A stretch of DNA of 64,000 bases from Eustoma russellianum (GCA_036186865.1 AP025071.1:9779879-9843878), one strand, 5' to 3'. Shown: positions 1 through 11,522, counted from the first letter of the stretch. Program-made: numbers and translations. The notes: generated from the sequence alone by a model not told the origin.

Positions 1-2
1 AG

Positions 3-1802
3 TACTACTTTGAAAAATTGAAAAGAGCTAATGTTCCGCCTTTCGAAGGAAAGTCAGACTCAGATGTCGCTGAGAAGTGGCTGGACGAAGTAGAAAATTG
101 TTTTGAATTGATACGAGCACCTGAGGAGGTGAAGACTCGAGCTGTCCGGCTATTTCTACTTGGGGAGGCCAACCAGTGGGGGAAGTCCAATCTGCAATCT
201 CTGCCAAGGCCAATTCCATGGGAAAGATTTCTCTAAGAATTCAACAAATTTTACATTCCACCATCAGTCAAGTTGCAGAAAAGACATGAATTTGAATCAT
301 TAGTACAAGAACAAGGAATGACAGTTGCAGAGTATGCTAACAAGTTCATAGCCCTGGGAAGATTTCAACCATCTACTATGAACGATGAAGAAACTAAAAT
401 GTTGAAGTTTGAGAGGGGGTTAAACCCTAGGATCAGGACTTGGTTGGTCAATGCAAACTCGATAAATTTTAGTGCACTACTGGACGCTTGTTACAGAATA
501 GAGAGGGATATCATTCGCCGTGATGAGATAGGACAGAAAAGAGGAAGAGAGACAGCAGGAAATGGAGGGTCCCGCAAAGCCGCAAAGCAGAACTCAAGAG
601 GCCCAGGACGACAAGGAAATAATCAGTTTCAACGCCGTTCTCAAAAGAATCAGTCAAAGAATCAGGGCCAGCAGTCTGCTATTCCAAATTGTCCTCACTG
701 CAATAAGCGTCACGTTGGGGAGTGCTACTTTAAGGCAGGAAAGTGCTTCAGGTGTGGCAAGGTGGGCCACATCCTCAAAGATTGTCCAGATAAGGGAACC
801 ACATGCTTTGGGTGTGGAAAAGTAGGACACATGGCCAAAGATTGCCCGGAGAAAGGGGCCCCACAACAGCAACAACCTAAGAACCCGCGTCAGCGTACTA
901 ATGCGAGAGTTCATGCTATGACAGACACAGCTGCTGAAGAGGCCAATGATGTGGTCGTAGGAGCTATTTTAGTATGCTCAGTGCTTGCCAATGTACTATT
1001 TGATAGTGGCGCTAGCCACTCATTTATCTCAAAGAAATTCGCAAAGAATATTGATCACACCCCAACCCATAGTGACACACCCTATAGAGTTCAAGCAGCT
1101 GGGGATCAGGTGTTTGTGTCTCATCACATTTTCAGAAATTGCAAACTCGAGTTCGATGATTACCGGTTTGATGCCAACTTAATTCCAATACCCATGACGG
1201 ATTTCGATGTGATACTTAGGATGGATTGGCTCTCCAAGAATTTCGCCCACATCGATTGCCGTAAAAAGCGGGTTACTATTCAGGACCCTACTCGTAAGGA
1301 AGTAAACTTTCAGGGAGGTTCAAAATTAAGGAAGTGCCCCAAGAGTGTATATGTAAATGCGATTCACGCTAGTAAGGCGTTAAAGAAAGGACACGAAGGG
1401 TTTCTCATTTATGCCATAAATGTTGATCAAGCACCCTCCGATCTTTCTCAAGTCTCGGTGGTCTTAGAATATCCAGACATCTTTCCAGAGGAATTACCGG
1501 GTCTTCCTCTGTATCGAGAAATATCCTTCAAAATTAATCTAATTCCAGGAGCTGAGCCAATATCGAAGGCTCCCTATCGAATGGCACCTGCAGAATTAAA
1601 AGAGTTGAAGGAACAGTTACGCGAATTATTAGAAAAGAAACGTATTCGCCAAAGTGTTTCGCCTTGGGGTGCCCCCGTACTGTTTGCAAAGAAAAAGGAT
1701 GGGAGTATGCGCTTATGCATTGACTATAGAGAACTCAACAAGATCACAATAATGAACAAATACCCATTGCCTAGGATTGACGACATATTCGATTAGCTTC
1801 GG
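3..1802 (+). pseudogene. Element A gag-protease-RT (exon 1)
   Basis: This is the first coding part of the A polyprotein, open from the window edge in the frame of base 3. Gag contains the retrotransposon capsid region, a basic linker, a CPHC-type cysteine cluster near 689-725 and two CCHC zinc knuckles at 743-785 (CFRCGKVGHILKDC) and 804-845. The protease active site DSGAS lies at 1002-1016. RT begins near 1640 with SVSPWGAPVLFAKKKDGS. Two nonsense codons break it: TAA at 234-236, where relatives read Q in FLQEF, and TAG at 1794-1796, where relatives read Q in DQLRG. Both fit C-to-T change. There is no frameshift. The exon ends after CTT CGG at a GT donor. The Gag-protease junction at 960/961 is continuous here, unlike copies B, G and H. 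Confidence 0.9.
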
Positions 1803-1873
1803 GTAAGCGATTCAAAGTTTTTATTTCAACGATAAGTCTATTTTGAACACTACCTAAAAATATCGTGATGTAG
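1803..1873 (+). other. Intron-like insert in RT of element A (71 bp, GT-AG)
   Basis: The insert begins GTAAGC and ends TAG. Removing it joins CTT CGG to GGG GCA in phase 0 and restores the RT reading frame that B (9344/9345) and H (61601/61602) carry without interruption. Unspliced reading meets TAA at the eleventh intron codon. Elements G (29469-29541) and I (51559-51626) have inserts at the same codon boundary. Splicing is inferred, not shown. Confidence 0.8.
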
Positions 1874-4399
1874 GGGGCACAGAATTTCAGTAAGATTGAT
1901 CTTTGCTCAAGATACTTCCAATTGAAGATCAAAGCTGAGGATGTCCCAAAAACTGCATTCAGAACCCGTTATGGACATTACGAATTTCTTGTAATGCCAT
2001 TCGGACTGACCAACGCCCCCGCAGCATTTATGGATCTAATGAATCGAGTATTTCAAGAGCAACTGGACAAGTTCGTGGTAGTCTTCATTGACGATATCTT
2101 GATCTACTCACCTGATAAAGAGACCCACGTGACCCATTTAAGGACGGTCCTTGACATCCTACGGGGAAAACAACTGTATGCTAAATTTAGTAAATGCGAA
2201 TTCTGGCTACGCAGTGTCGCATTTCTGGGACACGTGATATCTGAGGATGGTATATCCGTAGATCCCAAGAAAATCGAGGCAATCACAGAGTGGCTAAGGC
2301 CGACCAATGTTACAGAAGTACGGAGTTTTCTCAGTCTCGCCGGCTACTATCGTAAGTTTGTTGAGGGATTTTCTCGAATTCCCATGCCTCTCACCCGTTT
2401 GACACAGAAAAAGACCAAGTTTGAATGGACCTCAGATTGTGAAAGGAGTTTTATTGAATTAAAGGAGAAGCTAACTTCTGCCCCAGTCTTGGCACAACCT
2501 ATTCTGGGTGAAAATTTTGTGGTGTATAGTGATGCCTCTAAGAATGGACTTGGATGTGTACTAATGCAGAAAGATCGAGTGATTGCGTATGCATCTAGAC
2601 AGCTAAAACCATTTGAACAAAATTACCCAGTACACGATCTTGAATTAGCAGTCGTAGTCTGTGTCCTAAAAATATGGAGACATTATTTGTACGGTGAGAG
2701 GTTCGAAATCTTCACAGATCACAAGAGCCTTAAGTACCTCTTCACCCAAAAAGAATTAAACATGCGTCAACGCAGATGGCTAGAGTTGATAAAGGACTAC
2801 GACTTTTCTATTCAGTATCATCCGGGAAAAGCCAATAAAGTTGCCGACGCTCTTAGTAGAAAGACAAGCCATCCACGTCAACCACCTCTGCAGCGTGATA
2901 TGGAAGAATTTGATCTTGAGGATGTTGATTCCATCGAGGGCATGCTCGCAAAGTTGTTACTGATTCCTTTGCTGATTGACAAGATCAAGGAGGGTCAAGG
3001 AAAGGACGAAACTTTGAAGAAAATAAAGGACAGGTTGAGAACGAAACCATCTGAGGATTTTAAGATCAGGAATGATGATAGCTTGTGGTTTCAAGAAAGA
3101 CTATGCGTACCCTATGACGATGATATAAGGAACGAAATTCTTCGTGAAGCTCATAATACACGTTTGTCTATCCACCCTGGAGCCAAAAAAATGTACCAAG
3201 ACTTAAAACAAAGATTCTGGTGGCATGGCATGAAAAGACAAATTGCGGAGTTCGTGGAGAAATGCCTTGTTTGCCAGAAGGTGAAAGTGGAACATCAGAG
3301 ACCCGCGGGATTACTACAACCTTTTGAAGTTCCCGAGTGGAAGTGGGACCACATTACTATGGATGTTGTATCTGACCTACCAAGAACGAAGAACGGACAT
3401 GACGCCATTTGGATAGTCGTCGATCGTTTAACAAAATCCGCTCCCTTCATGGCCATGACGATCAAGGCTCCTATGGAGAAGCTAGCTACGATGTATGTTG
3501 ATCAAATTGTGAGCCTTCATGGAGTACCCATAAGAATTGTATGTGACCGCGATCCTCGCTTTACATCTCGATTTTGGACAGCTTTTCAAAAAGCGATGGG
3601 CATCGAGATACGAATGAGCTCCGCATTTCACCCTCAGACGGATGGTCAATCGGAGAGGACCATCCAGACACTGGAAGACATGTTCCGAACATGTACACTT
3701 GATTTTGGAGGGAGTTGGGACAAGAATCTCAAATTATTGGAGTTTTCTTATAACAACAGTTATCATCGATCCATTGGGATGGCTCCGTATGAAGCACTCT
3801 ATGGAAGAAAAAGCCGCTCTCCACTTTATTGGGATGAAATTGGAGAAAAGATTTTCACAGGACCTGACCTAATAGAACAAACTAGAGAGAAGGTAATGGT
3901 CATCAAACAAAGATTGCAAGCAGCCAAAGATAGAAGCAAGATTTGGGCAGACGAGAAGCGGCGACCATTGGAATTTCAAGCCGGGAAAAAGGTATTCTTG
4001 AAGGTATCCCCATCAAAAGGAGTTAAGAGATTTGGTATCAAAGGGAAGTTAAGCCCAAGATTTATTGGACCCTATGAGATTCTTGAAAGAGTTGGAGAAG
4101 TCGCTCACCGGTTAGCGCTACCGCCGTCGCTATCTCAATTACATGATGTATTTCACGTATCACAACTTCGTCGGTATGTGCACGAGCCTAGCCATATCAT
4201 AGAGGAACAACCTTTTAAAGTTGAAGCCGACGCGACATACGTGGAATAACCAGAAAGGATAGTTGATCGTAAGGAAAAGACATTAAGGAGACAATCCATA
4301 CCCATGGTTAAGGTGCAATGGAAGCATCATTCGATTGATGAAGCTACTTGGGAGATGGAAGAAAACATGAAGAATTTGTACCCTCACCTTTTTGATTAG
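1874..4399 (+). pseudogene. Element A RT-RNase H-integrase-chromodomain (exon 2)
   Basis: RT continues with FIDD at 2084-2095. RNase H shows VVYSDASKNGLG, TDHKSL and the HPGKANKVADALSR signature near 2818-2862. Integrase has the N-terminal HHCC zinc region at about 3150-3290, the first acidic residue after WDHITM near 3362, CDRDPRF at about 3543, and the glutamate in GQSERTIQ near 3650. The GPY/F region (RFIGPYEIL) follows near 4060. The frame runs unbroken from 1874 to TAA at 4247-4249. It continues in the same frame as PERIVDRKEK and a chromodomain (VKVQWKHH..EATWE, about 4300-4375) to TAG at 4397-4399. One nonsense codon is thus the only lesion. The product would be nuclear cDNA synthesis and integration machinery, with the chromodomain binding histone marks. 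Confidence 0.92.
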
Positions 4400-4430
4400 C
4401 GCTCTTAAGTTTCGAGGACAAAACTTGTAA

Positions 4431-4443
4431 TAAGGGGGGAAGA
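4431..4443 (+). promoter_or_regulatory. Polypurine tract of element A
   Basis: The purine run TAAGGGGGGAAGA lies immediately before the TG of the 3' LTR, the position where plus-strand DNA synthesis is primed. Equivalent tracts precede the 3' LTRs of F, G, H and I. Confidence 0.85.
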
Positions 4444-7046
4444 TGTTGTACCAAACGAAAAGTCATGTTGTACTTGAAGACTTGTATAAGTGAATTAATA
4501 TAATTTGCATCCTTCAAGTACATTTTTACTAAGTTTTATTATGACTTCTTTTATTTTACTTTGATAGAACAAAGATTACAATTATTCAAGCATGAGTTAT
4601 GGATCATGGCCAATTCACCAAGGGCCTAGGCAATTTCGGCCATAAGGCATAAAGGGCCTTATAAGATTTCTCAAAATTACAAGAAGGTTACTCTTGAGGG
4701 CCTTCTTAATACAAGCCCAAATAGCAACTATACAATTTTAAGTGGTGGGGGCAATTTTCCCCCAACTCTCACAAAATTTCGGCCTATGAGTCCAAGAAGA
4801 CTCAACATTTCCCTAATTTTATTTTTAAATCAAGAAAAAGAGGGAAATAATTAGTAAAAAAGACAACTACCTACATAGCTTTTCATTAAACCCACTTGGA
4901 AAGAGAATTAAGCATGGTAATGGCCACTTAATGCTTAACCGCCGGATTCCCCTCTATGGTTAACCAAAGAGCATTTCAAAAACTTACTATGGTTACTTTA
5001 AGTTAACCACAAGGCTAAAGTAACCCAAGTTAGCCTTAAAGTAACTATAGTTGGATAAAGTAACCCAAGTTAGCATTAAAGTAACCTTGATTAGCTAAAG
5101 TAACTTGGGTTAATTAACTCTAACCATGCCAAGGTGATCTCCTACTTCCCTCTCTTGCTTCCAACGGCTAAACCTTTAGCCTAGTAAAGAAATTTCTCTC
5201 CATGAAACCCTAACTCTCAACCCTCAAGAATTCCCAAAAAGCAAGAGACTTTCCCTCCCTTCTCCCCAAGGAACACGGCCTAGTAGAACCAAGAAGGTGT
5301 AAGATTCATCAAGGCTCAAACTTGGCCTAGATAAGAACACTCTAAATTCCTAGAGAGAATTTTATATCCTTCATTGAGTAAAAGCTCACATTGCTACTCT
5401 TTCTTGTTCAAAAACCGTGGCCCTCATGGTCACTAGGTACAAGCTTTCAAGCTCTTAAGTGGTACTAGTTTCTTAGAAGTTTGAACACCATTCAAGCTTC
5501 ATTTTGGTAAGCTAATCTAGCCTCCATTTGGTTTTATCTTTTGCTTAAGATAATAACTAATGTTTGTTCTTTTCCTCCTCCAAACCGTGGGGTTTTATAG
5601 TGAAGAGGAGGAAGACTTTACTCATTTCATCTAAGTTCCAAGTTAAGAAAAGGTTAAGCTTGAAAAAGTCAAGTACACTATAAACATTCATGACTTGTGT
5701 GTGAAAGTATATGCTTGAATGTCTAGACGTTACTAAGTTTTAATCTTAGATGTAAAATGTTAAGTTTGAAGCATGAAACTTTCGGATCCTTAAGAAAAGT
5801 GGCTTGCATGTATGAGATTCTTTCAAAGGTGGATTCTTTGCCCTTTTTGAGTATAAATATGATGCTTGTCTAAGATAAGTGTGGCAAATTTCTCTTCTTT
5901 GGCATGTAAGGGGGACGGTTGGGATGAATTTGTGGGATAGATATTGTTCTTGTTAAAGATGGTGACTTGTGGGGAAAGGAGACATATGAGTTGTATGTTT
6001 TATGACTTTGGCGTAATATGTTCATGATGAAAATGAAATTTAAGCCCTTGCATGTGTGTGTAACAGGCTGCCTTGGGGGTATGGGACATACACACTAGAT
6101 GTGCTAAGAATAGATTTTATTATGAACAAAATGTGCAAGATCAAAGTGTGCTATGTGCAACCTTCAAAACTATTTTTAAGTGAGTTGTAGGTGATCTTTA
6201 GAATGTGTTACAACCTGCAAAGTTTATGTTAAAAGATGTATTTGATGATTAGTAAGTCATTCATGAGAATAACTCAAGTTGGAACACTCTTAGTAAGGAA
6301 AAGCGACAAACATGGAAATTACTGGAACATGGCAGAATAATGTGACGTTTTGTATGACCTGAAAAGGGATCTTAGAAATATTCAATTAAGATAATTTTTG
6401 GTACGACACTATCCCTATGTGTATAGTAACTACGAGAGTTGGAATTATGGTAAAAGAAGTTATGGTTTATCCTTAATGGAATTTTTAGTAAAACTGGTTA
6501 AGCTGGAATTACTGGACTGGACTGAATCTAAGTGACATATTAATTGACCCGAAAATGGACCTTAAAAATATGCAAATGGGCTGATTTTTGGTAGGATTCT
6601 ATCCCTATGTGTTTACTAAGTCTGGGAGTAAGAATTTTCTAAAAAAAACTTATGGTTAAGTCACAATTAAATTCGTAGTAAAATTGGCCACCCCAGAATC
6701 AGCATGTACCCGTTTTTGGAGAAGTGAGTAAGTGACCCCTTTAAAGTTATTATAATGCTTTGAAATTTTTATGGTAATTACTTAGGACATAGGTGAGCAT
6801 GTCCATGTAAAGAAATTAGCTTAGAATTATTATTTTAACAGGTAACTACCGAAGTTAAGTTGGTATTACTAATCTGGAAAATTTGGCAGAATTACAGAAT
6901 TGGTTGTAGGGCTTTATTCTTGTAGGCTTAGACTTATTTGTATGGTCTGGGCTTATGAGAAATAATTTTTGGTATGTCTACAGTATTTGTCAGGTGTTGG
7001 CCCCAATTAAATAAGGCTTAATGGGCCTAAAAGAAAGGTAAAAGAA

Positions 7047-7077
7047 GGGTACTGCACTGCTGAATTCAGCAGTACCC
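7047..7077 (+). repeat. Conserved LTR hairpin (element A copy)
   Basis: Outer arms GGGTA/TACCC enclose the palindrome CTGCTGAATTCAGCAG. Equivalent hairpins are at 13224-13254 (B), 20158-20188 (F), 22141-22160 and 32561-32580 (G), 44486-44516 (H), 46308-46327 and 54278-54297 (I). Confidence 0.7.
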
Positions 7078-7464
7078 TGTTTGGTAAATTAATAGTTTAA
7101 GGGTCTTACATGTCTTGAAACGTTACGAAAATTTTATGGCAAGTAGAAAAGACATCCTTATGCATACGTATGTTAAGAAAACATGAGAATGGGCCTAAAA
7201 CATGAGGTTTTGAGGCCGTACAAATGGAACGATAATTCTAGAAATTTTTCCAGCCTAAAGAATAAAATCGTACTTGTATGCATGTAACGCATCATGTCAC
7301 ATATTGCATGGTACATGTCATACATTGCATCGTAGTCACTTACATGATTTATGAAACTAATTTTATGACAAAGAATGACGAAAAAGCGTTTTTAAAGAAA
7401 AGATTTGGTTTTGAATAGAACGCTTTCCATCAGTACCGTATATTTCTTGCCAGCAGGACCCGCT

Positions 7465-7710
7465 CAGGATCCGAGGTTAATTGATCTGATGATTATGACC
7501 GTTCAGGCCCGCAGAGAATAGACCTGATTATGATGATTATGACCGTATAGGCCCAGAGAGAATAGACCTGATTATGACGATTGTGACCGTACAGGACCGG
7601 AGAGAATAGACCTGATGACTATGATTGATGATGTGACTGTTTTCGGATCCGGAAATAATAGATCCGAAGGGAAGAATATGACCACCTCAGATCCGGATAG
7701 AATAGATCTG
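7465..7710 (+). repeat. Array of short inverted repeats in A LTR
   Basis: About six units of 45-55 bp each carry a short inverted repeat with an 11-base purine/AT centre, for example CAGATC-N11-GATCTG and GGATC-N11-GATCC, separated by ATGATTATGACCGT-type spacers. The array lies in the last quarter of the LTR, as in all copies in this window. Confidence 0.75.
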
Positions 7711-8062
7711 AACACTCTCTTGTTTTTATTGACGATGATTTTTTGAAAGAAAGAAAGAAAGAACTTATCCTCATTTTTATCATGATGCATCGCATAAGCA
7801 TACTCATGCACGTTGCATTTAATGATTTGTCGACTATTTGTTACATTGTCACTTCGGCTAAGATGTTATGACTTGATAGCTCCTAAGTGATGATTTTTAA
7901 TAAGTTATGAGCTTTTTACTTACGGATATTGGATGGAAAGGTAAGGTATGTTGCTAAACCAAAACTTTTGGGGCTTGGTTCTTGTATGTACTTTCCATTT
8001 AATTCATGATTATTTATGGTTTACTTGCTGGTGACATTGTCACTCACCCCTTATTTTTCCTC

Positions 8063-8125
8063 CCAGAACCCGCAGGAAATTGGGTCGAATGGATTGAAGA
8101 CGAGCCTAGGGTCCTCTATCCGTAG
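8063..8125 (+). other. Coding-like block near LTR 3' end (element A copy)
   Basis: The frame reads PEPAGNWVEWIEDEPRVLYP and then TAG. Homologous blocks in F (37119-37181), B (12124-12186), H (43510-43572), G (21122-21184) and I (45296-45358, 53266-53328) keep the peptide but change mainly third codon positions. It follows a pyrimidine-rich AG at 8065-8066. No upstream start codon is conserved, so translation is uncertain. Confidence 0.55.
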
Positions 8126-8450
8126 AAGAGCGAGAGGAGGATGACTTAAAGATGGTTGCCATGATGGATGTGATTAATGAACTTTTATGAATTTATGATT
8201 GGAAACATTGACGGTTGGGATTTCCGCATTTTGCGAAAATGTCTGTAAAACGTATGATGGTTGCTTAGACGCTTTTATTTTTAGAAGTTTTTATTCTGCC
8301 TTGGTTTTGCTTACTTGTTGGCGTGTAAGCATGAAAGTCCACATATTTTAATCTGGACTATGATACGTTATGGATTGACGCTTGGTACTCCTTGTAGTGA
8401 AGTACGGCGGGTGCACCGTATCTGGCTAGGCCAAGGTGCGGGGCGCTACA

Positions 8451-10185
8451 GCGCATATTCAGTTCCTTCTGGGTGAAAAGGTACTTAAGACTTTTGTGAT
8501 CCGTGAAAATTTTGCACCTTTCACCGTACAGGTAATGTCTCCATATCTTTAGGGTAAAGGCTACAGATGCAAGCTCAAGATCATGTACTGGATAATTCTG
8601 CTCGAACGGCTTCAACTATAATGACGCATACACAACTGCTCGATCTTTCTGCATTAATACACATCCGAGGCCGTTCTTTGAAGCATCACTGTACACTACG
8701 CAGATTTCACCTGAAATTGGTTGAGCTAAAACCGGTGCAGATGTCAATTTCACCTTCAACTCAGTAAAGCTCCTTTCGCAGACCGAAGTCCACTCGAACT
8801 TCGTCTTTTTCTATGTTAATCGGGTGAGAGGCATAGCAATCCGAGAGAAACCTTCAACAAACTTGTGATAGTAGCCGGCGAGACCAAGAAAACTTCATAC
8901 TTCCGTAACATTTGTTGGCCTTGGTCATTCTGTGATTGCTTCAATCTTTTTGGGATCTACTGCTATCCCTTCTTCAGATATAACGTGGCCAAGGAACGCT
9001 ACACTGTGCAGCCAAAATTCGCATTGACTGAATTTTGCGTACAACTGCTTCTTCTGTAATATGTCGGGGACGATCCTTAAATGGGCTGCATGGGACTCTT
9101 CGTCCAGTGAGTAATTCAAGATATCATCAATGAAAACTACCACAAACTTGTCCAATTGCTCTTGAAACACTAGGTTCATAAGATCCATGAAAGCTGCGGG
9201 AGCATTTGTTAATCCGAAGGGCATCACAAGTAATTCATAATGTCCATAACGCATTCTGAACGCGGTTTTCAGAATATCTTCTTCCTTGATTTTCAATTGA
9301 AAGTATTCGGAACGAAGATCAATTTTAGTGAAAACTCGGGCTCCCCGAAGCTGATCGAACAGATCGTCGATCCTAGGCAACGGGTACTTGTTCTTTATGG
9401 TAATCTTGTTAAGTTCTCTATAATCGATACACAAATGCATGCTTCCATCCTTTTTCTTCACAAACAGTACGGGAGCTCCCCAAGGCGAGACGCTTAGGCG
9501 GATAAGTTTCTTTTCGAATAATTCATGTAACTGCTCCTTCAGCTCTTTCAATTCAGCAGGCGCCATTCGGTAAGGAGCCTTCGATATCGGCTCGGCTCCG
9601 GGAATTAAATTGATTTCGAACGAGATCTCTCTATCTAGCGAAAGGCCCGACAACTCTTCTGGAAAAACATCACGATATTCCTGAACTATCGGGACTTGAG
9701 AAGGGTCAGATGGTGCTTGATTAGCACTTAAGGCATAAACTAGGAATCCTTCGTGTCCTTTCTTCAGCGCCTTACAGTCACGGATCGCGTTTAAGTAGAC
9801 ATTCTTGGGGGATTTCTTTAGCTTTGAACCTCCATGAAAAGTCACTTCTTTTAGTTCTGGGTTCTTAATGATAACCCGTCTTTCACGACAATCAATGTAT
9901 GCGTATTTTTGGAAAGCCAGTCCATTTCAAGAATTACATCAAAATCATTCATAGTTATCGGGATCAAATCCGCCGAAAATTGTTGTTCGTCGAACTCAAT
10001 CTCGCAGTTCTTATACAGCCTGTGAGATACTAGTACTTGATCGCCAGCTGCTTGGACTCAGTAAGATGTCCGAAGGGGGACTAGGCTATGATCAATATTC
10101 CTAGCAAACTTCCTCGATATAAATGAGCGGCTAGCGCCACTATCAAACAACACATTTGCAGGTACAGTACAGACTAAGATAATTC
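8451..10185 (-). pseudogene. Element B protease-RT-RNase H fragment
   Basis: Read on the minus strand from 10185, the protease has the DSGAS active site near 10140 and the LGMDWLSKN-type region in decayed form. RT follows with a long open frame at 9845-8925 that includes SVSPWGAPVLFVKKKDGS, the uninterrupted QLRGARVF junction at 9344/9345 (no intron) and FIDDIL. The frame stops at 8925, where TGG of ITEWPRP has become TGA. RNase H then continues with several stops: VYSDASKNGLG, the LKPFEQNYPVHDLELA region and TDHKSL. It is cut after KELNMR by the LTR of element A. The protein would have been the enzymatic core of Pol; it is non-functional here. Confidence 0.88.
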
Positions 10186-10267
10186 CTGAATTATGCAACA
10201 TTGACTAAGCTAAACAGAAATCACAACACCTTGTAAAATGTAATATTGCATAATTCTTAAAACATGC
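10186..10267 (-). other. Gag-protease intron-like insert, element B (82 bp, GC-AG)
   Basis: On the minus strand the insert starts GCATGTTTTAA and ends TTCAG. Removal joins GTG GTG GCC G to GA ATT ATC TTA, giving VVAGIILVC, which matches the uninterrupted frame of element A (VVVGAILVC). The donor is GC where H has GT, a one-base change. The unspliced frame hits TAA three codons past the junction codon. Confidence 0.75.
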
Positions 10268-11522
10268 CGGCCACCACATCATTAGCTTCTTCAACAGCAG
10301 CGTCAGTCATAACATGAACTTTTGCATTCGTGCGCTGGCGCTGGTTCCTTGGTTGTTGCTGCTGCTGGTTCCCTTTTCTGGGCAATCCTTACTCATGTGT
10401 CCAACTTTGCCGCATCCAAAATAGGTTGTCCCATTGTCTGGACAGTTCTTGAGTACGTGGCCCACCTTGCCACATCCGAAACATTTCCCTGCTTGAAAGA
10501 AACACTCTCCCACATGATGCTTCTGGCAGTGGGGACAAGCCGGGATGGCTGGTTGTTGCTAACCCTGGTTTCTGGGCTGGTTCTTCTGCTGTGATTGACG
10601 CTGATAATCTTTCTGATTCTTTCCTTGTCGACCAGGTCCTCGAAAACTTTGTTTAGCGGCTTTGTGGGGTCCTCCACTTCCTAACACTTCCCTTCCCCTC
10701 TTTTATCCAACTTCATCCCTACGGATGATGTCTCTCTCAATTCTATAACACGCGTCTAGTAGTGCTCCAAAGTTGGCAGGATTTGTATTCACCAACCAAG
10801 TCCTTATCATTGGATTCAGTCCTCTTTCAAACTTCAACATTTTAGTTTCCTCGTCATTCATTGTTGATGGCTGAAATCTTCTCAGCGCTACAAACTTGTT
10901 TGCATAATCTGCCACAGTCATTCCTTGTTCCTGCTTCAAGACTCAAATTCGTGTCTTTTTTGTAGCTTCACAGAAGGAGGTATGTAAAACTTGTGAAATT
11001 CTTGTAGAAATCTTTCACATGCAATCGGTCTCGGTAAGGATTGCAAATTTGCTTTCCACCATTGATTCGCTTCTCCAAGTAAAAATGGTCTTACCGCTTG
11101 GGTTTTCATCTCCTCAGGGACACGGATTAACTCAAAACAGTTCTCTACTTCGTCTAACCACTTTTTAGCAATATCTGGGACATACTTTCCCTCGAAGGGT
11201 GGTACATTGGCTCTTTTCAGTTTCTCAAAGTAATACTGCACATCCCTAAAAGGCTCATGTGGTTGGAGAGGGGCATTCTGCTGCATCATTACTTGGCCAA
11301 TCTGCGTCACAGTTTGGCAGAAGGCCTGATCTGGATATTCGGTATCTTCGAAGGTAAAGGCACCTAATGTGGGGGATTGTTCTGAACAGGGGGCGGGTTC
11401 TGTTCTTGTGGTGGTGGTGGAACCTGAGCGGGCAGAGGAGGAACAGGTTCCTGAGGCTGTGGAAGGACCGGCTCCTGTACAGCGGGTCGGGCTCTAGCAG
11501 GTCTGCCACGAGGTCGTGACAT
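10268..11522 (-). pseudogene. Element B gag (broken)
   Basis: The ATG at 11522 opens MSRPRGRPARARP, a proline- and glutamine-rich N-terminus, followed by the capsid region (YYFEKLKRANVPPFEGKY, WLDEVENCFELI, GEANQWW, ERGLNPMIRTWLV). Then come a basic linker and two CCHC knuckles (CFGCGKVGHVLKNC and a second ending MSKDC). The reading frame is broken by an early TAG near 11364 and by frameshifts near 10938 and 10690-10390. Gag forms the particle that packages element RNA. The start is supported by the conserved GTGCAGATG context shared with G and H. Confidence 0.85.

Larger units (their letters stand above)
1..8450 (+). mobile_element. Element A: Ty3/gypsy chromovirus (Tekay/Del-like), 5' part outside window
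   Basis: The domain order is Gag with zinc knuckles, aspartic protease, reverse transcriptase, RNase H, integrase with GPY/F region, chromodomain, polypurine tract and a 4-kb 3' LTR. Integrase lying after RNase H defines Ty3/gypsy, and the C-terminal chromodomain defines a chromovirus. The window opens inside gag, so the 5' LTR and primer site are missing. The 3' LTR ends in CA at 8450, and the next base continues the RNase H gene of element B on the opposite strand, so A inserted into B. It is the least damaged element in the window and probably the youngest of the A-in-B-in-F stack. The clade assignment is from motif memory, not a tree. Confidence 0.93.
4444..8450 (+). repeat. Element A 3' LTR (4007 bp)
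   Basis: The LTR runs from TGTTGTACC after the polypurine tract to GGGGCGCTACA, with TG..CA ends matching the mirrored ends of the B, G, H and I LTRs. It has no convincing long gene. Contents I can name: degenerate AAAGTAACCC-type repeats at 4987-5118, a hairpin at 7047-7077, an array of short inverted repeats at 7465-7710, a donor/acceptor-like pair at 7946-8066 and a short coding-like block at 8063-8125. The last 100 bp are conserved between subfamilies. The remainder is AT-rich sequence presumed to contain U3 promoter elements that I could not place. Confidence 0.92.
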
